From Spirochaetia bacterium (GTDB lineage: Bacteria > Spirochaetota > Spirochaetia > Treponematales > Breznakiellaceae): DNA of 17,749 bases. Below, piece after piece: positions 14,556 through 17,749 of the stretch (position 1 is the stretch's first letter; every line of letters starts with the position of its first letter). The notes beneath the pieces are model-generated. The model did not search any database and was not told where the DNA came from. It saw only the letters and a list, made by a program, of their open reading frames with translations. The translations under genes were made by a program, and so were the position numbers. The stretch covers positions 1 through 17,749 of the forward strand of contig BOBI01000031.1 of assembly GCA_026002305.1 (NCBI GenBank). Reading direction: 5' to 3'.

Positions 14556-14689
14556 TGGACGTAAAAGGACTCGAACCTTATTAGCGGAATGTGCGGAGGA
14601 AAGCCGCCAAAGCGGCACACCCCGCAGGCACTAGATGGGCGCATAACAAAGGTATGCCGACACCGTCCCGCTAACGCACCTGCACGTCC
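14556..14689 (-). ncRNA. tRNA-like/tmRNA-like structured RNA (134 nt)
   Basis: On the minus strand GGACGTG at 14689-14683 pairs with TACGTCC at 14563-14557 (7 bp, one G-T), followed by an A. The T-arm TAAGG-TTCGAGT-CCTTT (four of five pairs, a textbook TTCGAGT loop) abuts it directly. TTAGCGG and CCGCTAA then form a perfect 7-bp helix right before the T-arm, the position of helix P2 in tmRNA. It encloses a 5-bp stem with a 7-base loop (GCATA-CCTTTGT-TATGC) that looks like an anticodon arm but has C at position 33. It also encloses a GC-rich hairpin (TGCGG...CCGCA with GCCGC-TTTG-GCGGC inside). There is no D-stem, no encoded CCA and no tmRNA-type tag. The complementarity is too precise for chance; identity and function are open. 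Confidence 0.45.
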
Positions 14690-14884
14690 GTGACAGAGAG
14701 AACTTTAGACAGAACTCCCGCTCCCCTTAAATTGGGGGTTTGCATACCACGCAGAAACAGTGTATATGCAGGCAGTTTTTCCCGATGCCGGCGGCTGTGT
14801 AGATGGGATTTTAAAATTGTTTTGACCCGGGTCAGATGACCCGGATTTTCTAACTATCTATGCTATAAGGAGTTAAGTGAGGCA
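14690..14884. other. Gene-free stretch between the tRNA-like RNA and the first attC
   Basis: I see no credible gene here. The stretch holds the hairpin CCCC-AATTTAA-GGGG at about 14723-14738 (minus-strand reading), a stem-loop TGCATA...TATGCA at 14741-14770 whose arms extend to CCAC/GTG with a bulge, the palindromic terminator-like hairpin at 14827-14844, and GTTAAGTG at 14872-14879 just before the attC R'' box. The last resembles the R' box of the second attC (GTTAAGCG). No convincing promoter could be chosen on either strand. Confidence 0.4.
14827..14850 (+). terminator. Putative intrinsic terminator, plus strand
   Basis: CCGGGTCA at 14827-14834 is perfectly complementary to TGACCCGG at 14837-14844, and ATTTTC follows at 14845-14850. 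The stem is strong but the T-run is short. In the other direction the stem is not followed by T residues. It may isolate the cassette array from upstream plus-strand transcription. Confidence 0.4.
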
Positions 14885-15054
14885 GGATAACATACGCTAT
14901 ACGCTGCGCCGCAGTAGCGGCTTGGCCTACGAAAAAACGCAGTCGGCCTACGGCCTTAATGCGTTTTTTCTCCGGCACATTTTTGCGGTTGCTGGAAACC
15001 TTCGGTTTCCCTTATCGCAACCGCAAAAACGTCGTATAGCTTTCACGTTATGTG
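14885..15054 (+). other. Integron attC recombination site 1 (170 bp)
   Basis: The site has the full attC plan in plus orientation: R'' GGATAAC (14885-14891), 4-base spacer, L'' GCTATACG (14896-14903), a long central part, L' CGTATAGC (15033-15040), 6-base spacer TTTCAC, and R' GTTATGTG (15047-15054), with crossover expected between G15047 and T15048. L'' and L' are perfectly complementary, as are ATAAC and GTTAT. The central part holds two nested hairpins: GAAAAAACGCA/TGCGTTTTTTC with inner GGCC-TAC-GGCC (14931-14970), and TTTTTGCGGTTGC/GCAACCGCAAAAA with inner GAAACC-TTC-GGTTTC (about 14980-15029). The outermost R-L architecture, which is what integrases recognise as a folded single strand, is clear. 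The second site at 17206-17322 confirms it. Confidence 0.85.
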
Positions 15055-15085
15055 ACAATTTCTTAGCCCCCACCTTTATCTACGC

Positions 15086-15115
15086 AAGCGGCATCCGTGC
15101 CGCATGAATTTTTTG
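15086..15115 (+). terminator. Putative terminator at the start of the cassette
   Basis: GCGGCA at 15088-15093 pairs perfectly with TGCCGC at 15098-15103 around a TCCG tetraloop, followed after five bases by a run of six T (15109-15114). It would stop transcripts entering from upstream. The 100 bases between it and the GTG at 15215 are AT-rich; TAGACT (15170-15175) and TACACT (15193-15198) at 17-base spacing form only a weak promoter candidate for the restriction-modification genes. Confidence 0.5.
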
Positions 15116-15214
15116 TATTATTAAAGTTACTCACGTAGTGCATCACCATAAATTCTAAACCTAGCCCCATAGACTAAATTTAATATTTCTAATACACTGT
15201 AATAGGGGTAGTTT

Positions 15215-15508
15215 GTGGGACATTGGACTGAATTGAGCATAGAATATGCTAATCAACGTAGCTATCTTGATGAACTTTATAGAATATATCCTACAATTCC
15301 AGAAGGAATTCGAGATATTAATGAGGACAGATGGCGTAATATCGAGAAGAGTTTCAATGATGGCGATAATGTAAGCCTTATTACACATCTATTGTATTTA
15401 GATCTATTTCCAATTAAAGATTCGTACGTTGCATATTTGAAACATGATTCCGGTGCTATTACAAGAAATCCAAACACAATTAATAGATTATGCGGCAGAA
15501 TTTATTAA
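15215..15508 (+). CDS. Type II restriction endonuclease, N-terminal part before an in-frame stop
   Basis: A 97-residue frame beginning at GTG 15215 (AGGGG 6 bases upstream; an in-frame TAG at 15209 rules out an earlier start). It ends at TAA 15506-15508 and is in the same frame as the next gene, whose ATG follows with no gap. The protein (start MGHWTELSIEYANQ, later RIYPTIPEGIRDINE and LFPIKDSYVAYLK) is helical and reads like the N-terminal domain of a restriction endonuclease of about 260 residues, the downstream frame supplying the nuclease domain. At the junction RIY-stop-MGL the stop is one base away from a GAA glutamate codon. I regard this as one gene interrupted by a nonsense codon; two separate proteins is the alternative. 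The endonuclease family name is not known to me. Confidence 0.65.
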   Translation: MGHWTELSIEYANQRSYLDELYRIYPTIPEGIRDINEDRWRNIEKSFNDGDNVSLITHLLYLDLFPIKDSYVAYLKHDSGAITRNPNTINRLCGRIY

Positions 15509-15997
15509 ATGGGGTTAAACAAATTATTTGAAAAGTGTTCAGAACCTAAAGAAACAAACCGTCAGATTGGACCATTATTTAAGAGATGGCTATCTGCCGG
15601 TGGACTTGGAATACAACCCGTAGCAATAGAAGAATTCCAAAAAAATAGTAATAACGCCGTGCTTAACGCAACAGATGCAGAAATGAAAAAATGGGCGGCT
15701 GAACACTTAGACTATTCACGGGACAAGGGATTAGATTTTCTCGGGCGATTTAACGGCAAGTATATAATTGGAGAGGCAAAATTTTTAACCGATTTTGGCG
15801 GTCACCAAAACGCACAATTTGCAGATGCAATTAGTACAATAACGGATAAATCTGTAAAAGCTATAACAATAGCAATCTTGGATGGTGTTTTGTATATACC
15901 AAGCAATAATAAAATGTACAGAGATGTTACAACAACATATTCTGACTGTAATATTTTAAGTGCGTTATTGTTGCGTGAATTTTTGTATTCAATTTAG
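15509..15997 (+). CDS. Type II restriction endonuclease, catalytic C-terminal part
   Basis: A 162-residue frame that starts at the ATG directly after the TAA (TAAATG) and continues the frame of the upstream gene. It carries a PD-(D/E)XK-type active site: D76 in KGLDF, then E89 and K91 in IIGEAKF, followed by LTDFGGHQNAQ, a stretch typical of sequence-specific endonucleases with partner methyltransferases. It ends LLLREFLYSI. There is no separate ribosome binding site, so it would have to be made by re-initiation on the stop-start junction or by readthrough; otherwise the endonuclease is dead. It lies 9 bases before the methyltransferase gene. The nuclease fold is well supported; recognition sequence and present activity are unknown. 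Confidence 0.75.
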   Translation: MGLNKLFEKCSEPKETNRQIGPLFKRWLSAGGLGIQPVAIEEFQKNSNNAVLNATDAEMKKWAAEHLDYSRDKGLDFLGRFNGKYIIGEAKFLTDFGGHQNAQFADAISTITDKSVKAITIAILDGVLYIPSNNKMYRDVTTTYSDCNILSALLLREFLYSI

Positions 15998-16006
15998 TAG
16001 GCATAT

Positions 16007-17197
16007 ATGGAATTAATCTATCCCGGAAAAAAAACCGAACAAGACATATTGCTTAATACGCCGTCATGTAATCTAATTGACAACAATGAAAATAACAATA
16101 TGCTTATCAAAGGTAATAACCTTAATGTTTTACAGTTATTACGGCAATCATTTAACCTTAGCGGAAAGATTGATTTGATTTATATTGATCCGCCTTTTGC
16201 AACAAATACCATATTCACCATAGGAAAAGACAGAGTTAGTACTATTAGTCCATCTCAAAATGATGATATAGCATATCGAGATAATCTTTGCGGATTTGAA
16301 TTTATAGAATTTATTAGGGAACGATTAATACTTGCAAAAGATTTATTGTCAGACTGCGGATCAATTTATTTACACATTGATTATAAAATTGGTCATTATG
16401 TAAAAATAATAATGGATGAAATATTTGGTGTGGAAAACTTCCGTAATGATATAACAAGAATAAAATGTAACCCCAAAAATTTTTATCGCAGAGCTTACGG
16501 AAACATTAAAGACATGATTTTATTTTATTCTAAAACAAAAAATAATATATGGAATGACCCCAAAATTGAATTTACAGAACATGATAAAGAAACACTGTTT
16601 AAGAAAACAGATAAAAACGGCAGAGCGTACACTACAGTTCCATTGCACGCACCCGGAGAAACCATGAATGGCGTAACATCACAGGAATTTAAGGGACTAA
16701 AACCACCTAAAGGTAGGCATTGGAGATGTAGCCCTAAAGAATTGGATGATTTAGATAAAGATGGACTTATTGAATGGTCAACAAGCGGAAACCCAAGAAA
16801 AATAATATATGCAGATGAGAAACATGGGAAAAAAATGCAAGATATTTGGGAATTTAAGGATTACCAATATCCAATATATCCTACTGAAAAAAATATTGAT
16901 ATGATAAAAAATATTATTTCAGCATCATCTAATGAAAATAGCATTGTTCTTGATTTTTTTTGCGGATCAGGCACAACACTTGTTGCGGCCATTGAACTGA
17001 GTAGAAATTGGATAGGCATAGATAATTCCGAAATGGCAATCAATGTTATAAGAGAAAGAATAAACAATATTCCAAATACTTTATTTAATAAGAGCGGATA
17101 TTCATATTTTGAAGCAACAACTGACGAAAAAGAATTATACAATAGTCGCTCGTTTTCCGCCGTCCATGGCAGAAAACGATTTGGTGTGGGGGTCTAA
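16007..17197 (+). CDS. Beta-class N4/N6 DNA methyltransferase of the restriction-modification pair
   Basis: A 396-residue site-specific methyltransferase. Motif IV DPPF is at 61-64 (LIYIDPPFATN) and precedes the AdoMet-binding motif I at about 313-322 (IVLDFFCGSGTT), the motif order of the beta class. DPPF with this order favours N6-adenine methylation, though N4-cytosine cannot be excluded. The middle (about 140-300) holds the target-recognition region, including RHWRCSPKELDDL. The last 25 residues (NSRSFSAVHGRKRFGVGV) run up to the attC site and may be partly cassette-end sequence. The ATG at 16007 has a weak TAGG site. It protects DNA from the endonuclease encoded just upstream; if that gene is dead, it would remain as a solitary modification enzyme. 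Confidence 0.9.
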   Translation: MELIYPGKKTEQDILLNTPSCNLIDNNENNNMLIKGNNLNVLQLLRQSFNLSGKIDLIYIDPPFATNTIFTIGKDRVSTISPSQNDDIAYRDNLCGFEFIEFIRERLILAKDLLSDCGSIYLHIDYKIGHYVKIIMDEIFGVENFRNDITRIKCNPKNFYRRAYGNIKDMILFYSKTKNNIWNDPKIEFTEHDKETLFKKTDKNGRAYTTVPLHAPGETMNGVTSQEFKGLKPPKGRHWRCSPKELDDLDKDGLIEWSTSGNPRKIIYADEKHGKKMQDIWEFKDYQYPIYPTEKNIDMIKNIISASSNENSIVLDFFCGSGTTLVAAIELSRNWIGIDNSEMAINVIRERINNIPNTLFNKSGYSYFEATTDEKELYNSRSFSAVHGRKRFGVGV

Positions 17198-17205
17198 GAA
17201 ATCAT

Positions 17206-17322
17206 CACATAACACACGGTTGGCGCAAGGGTGCTGCGCACCATATTTTTATTTTTGCTTGAATTGCTTACGCAATTCTCTTTCGCAAAAATAAAAACAT
17301 CGCCAACCTTTCACGTTAAGCG
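17206..17322 (+). other. Integron attC recombination site 2 (117 bp)
   Basis: Same plan as site 1: R'' CACATAAC (17206-17213), spacer ACAC, L'' GGTTGGCG (17218-17225), L' CGCCAACC (17301-17308), spacer TTTCAC (identical to site 1), R' GTTAAGCG (17315-17322). L'' and L' are perfectly complementary. The centre holds GGTGC-TGC-GCACC (17230-17242), then TTTTATTTTTGC pairing with GCAAAAATAAAA around GAATTGC-TTAC-GCAATTC. The R'' box is the reverse complement of the R' box of site 1, tying both sites to one cassette. It starts 8 bases after the methyltransferase stop. Confidence 0.87.
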
Positions 17323-17339
17323 AAATTGCGCACAACTGG

Positions 17340-17368
17340 TTGACAAAATAAAAATATTGGTATAATAT
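17340..17368 (+). promoter_or_regulatory. Promoter inside the second cassette
   Basis: TTGACA at 17340-17345 and TATAAT at 17361-17366 are both perfect consensus boxes. The spacer of 15 is short, but the second box is preceded by TGG (extended -10), and the overlapping TAATAT at 17363-17368 gives the ideal 17. The boxes lie 18 bases after the attC site and 24 bases before an ATG with GGAG at 5-8 bases, so the cassette gene can be expressed independently of an integron promoter. Confidence 0.75.
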
Positions 17369-17389
17369 ATGGATATAAAGGAGAACATC

Positions 17390-17749
17390 ATGGACTTATC
17401 GAAAATTATTGACATTGAAAACATCTCATTAAAGGACACTAAAGATATTGATGAAAAATATATCCAGGAATATATTGCAAATGATCCTACTATATTAGGT
17501 TTAGGTGACCTAATATTAAAGGATAAAGAACGTATTCAAACTAATGCAGGTCGATTGGATTTATTATTGCAAGATTCTGACACAAATAGACGATATGAAG
17601 TTGAATTGCAACTTGGAAAAACTGATGAAAGTCATATTATCCGCACAATAGAATATTGGGACAATGAAAAGAAAAAGTATCCACAATATGATCATTGTGC
17701 AGTAATAATTGCAGAAAATATTACTGCAAGATTTTTAAATGTTATACAG
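17390..17749 (+). CDS. PD-(D/E)XK-like cassette protein, 3' part outside window
   Basis: The first 120 residues of a protein that runs off the window. The ATG at 17390 follows AAAGGAGAACATC, a strong site. The region around residues 54-75 (GRLDLLL, then YEVELQLG) has the D...ExQ variant of a PD-(D/E)XK nuclease core with D57, E72 and Q74, followed by HIIRTIEYWDNEKKKYPQY and a hydrophobic strand CAVIIAE. Proteins with this pattern occur as stand-alone cassette genes and resemble nuclease-fold domains used in defence or DNA repair; no named family is claimed. It is the first gene of the second cassette, AT-rich like the first, with its own promoter. Confidence 0.75.
   Translation, partial: MDLSKIIDIENISLKDTKDIDEKYIQEYIANDPTILGLGDLILKDKERIQTNAGRLDLLLQDSDTNRRYEVELQLGKTDESHIIRTIEYWDNEKKKYPQYDHCAVIIAENITARFLNVIQ

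Larger units (their letters stand above)
15048..17315 (+). mobile_element. Integron gene cassette carrying a restriction-modification pair
   Basis: The cassette runs from the crossover point in attC 1 (after G15047) to that in attC 2 (after G17315), 2268 bp. Its first bases TTATGTG are the exact reverse complement of the R'' box CACATAA that begins its own attC at 17206, as required if the cassette once existed as a circle. All its genes run on the plus strand toward its attC, as is usual. It is visibly richer in A+T than the conjugative genes. Multi-gene cassettes of this size are uncommon but known. No integrase gene lies in the window. The boundaries are derived from sequence symmetry, not from comparison with an empty site. 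Confidence 0.82.

Noticed and set aside
14556..14760. A standard tmRNA (ssrA) gene
   Set aside because: The end structure fits, but the length is only 134 nt, and the only open frame near a GCAAAC (minus strand, about 14740) lies outside the acceptor stem and does not end in a typical hydrophobic tag.
15041..15050. Half of a canonical parS (TTTCAC-GTGAAA)
   Set aside because: TTTCACGTTA is the attC spacer plus core, repeated identically in the second attC; the palindrome partner GTGAAA is absent.
14877..15107. A 76-residue plus-strand open frame across attC 1
   Set aside because: It lies almost entirely in the palindromic attC site and runs through both hairpins; the low-complexity translation reflects inverted repeats, and attC sites do not usually code.
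16861..17142. A 93-residue minus-strand open frame in the cassette methyltransferase
   Set aside because: It is antisense to the AdoMet-binding motif FCGSGTT and has no ribosome binding site; it is a shadow.
1..17749. CRISPR arrays, insertion sequences or an integrase/recombinase gene
   Set aside because: No regularly spaced repeats, transposase or tyrosine/serine recombinase motifs were found in any frame examined.

Overview
The window is the transfer and maintenance region of a conjugative element (an integrative conjugative element or plasmid), followed by a short stretch of integron-type gene cassettes. The host cannot be named from the sequence. Canonical GGAGG-type ribosome binding sites and a Trb/VirB-type secretion system point to a bacterium with a Gram-negative-type envelope that uses Shine-Dalgarno initiation. 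All element genes from 1 to about 14520 lie on the minus strand. They are tightly packed, often with overlaps of stop and start codons, so the likely reading order is from high to low coordinates.

Layout, in transcription order on the minus strand. A non-coding region at 14520-14880 contains a tRNA-like RNA fold (14556-14689). Two small unknown genes follow (14235-14518 and 13880-14101), then a second tRNA-like fold (13759-13846) and a heavily palindromic stretch (13515-13685) just upstream of parA. Next come ParA and ParB, a C5-cytosine DNA methyltransferase, an ASCH-domain protein, a small Cys-rich protein, a stand-alone NrdD-tail-like glycyl-radical protein, a VirD2-like relaxase (DUF3363 type), a second ParB-like protein, a small membrane protein, a NusG paralogue, the coupling protein TraG/VirD4, a ribbon-helix-helix protein, and trbB, an unknown gene, trbC, trbD and trbE. 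trbE is cut by the window edge. Together these give DNA processing (relaxase, coupling protein), the start of the mating channel (TrbB-TrbE), segregation (ParAB), self-modification of DNA, and a probable dedicated elongation factor for the long transfer transcript.

From about 14885 the sequence changes in strand, base composition and logic. Two sites with the full architecture of integron attC sites (14885-15054 and 17206-17322) share the identical spacer and core TTTCAC-GTTA. They bound a 2268-bp AT-rich cassette read on the plus strand. The cassette's first bases after the crossover (TTATGTG) are the exact reverse complement of the R'' box at its own far end (CACATAA), as expected if it was once a closed circle. 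It carries a restriction-modification pair: a PD-(D/E)XK-type endonuclease reading frame interrupted by one in-frame TAA, and a beta-class N4/N6 methyltransferase. A second cassette begins after 17315 with its own promoter and a partial PD-(D/E)XK-like protein that runs off the window. No integron integrase is visible, so this is best described as an attC array without a visible integrase (CALIN-like) next to, or carried by, a conjugative element.

The observations most worth following are the cassette itself, the nonsense codon in its endonuclease, the two tRNA-like RNAs that lack a normal D-arm and anticodon arm, and the stand-alone glycyl-radical protein with a possible alternating hairpin in its leader.
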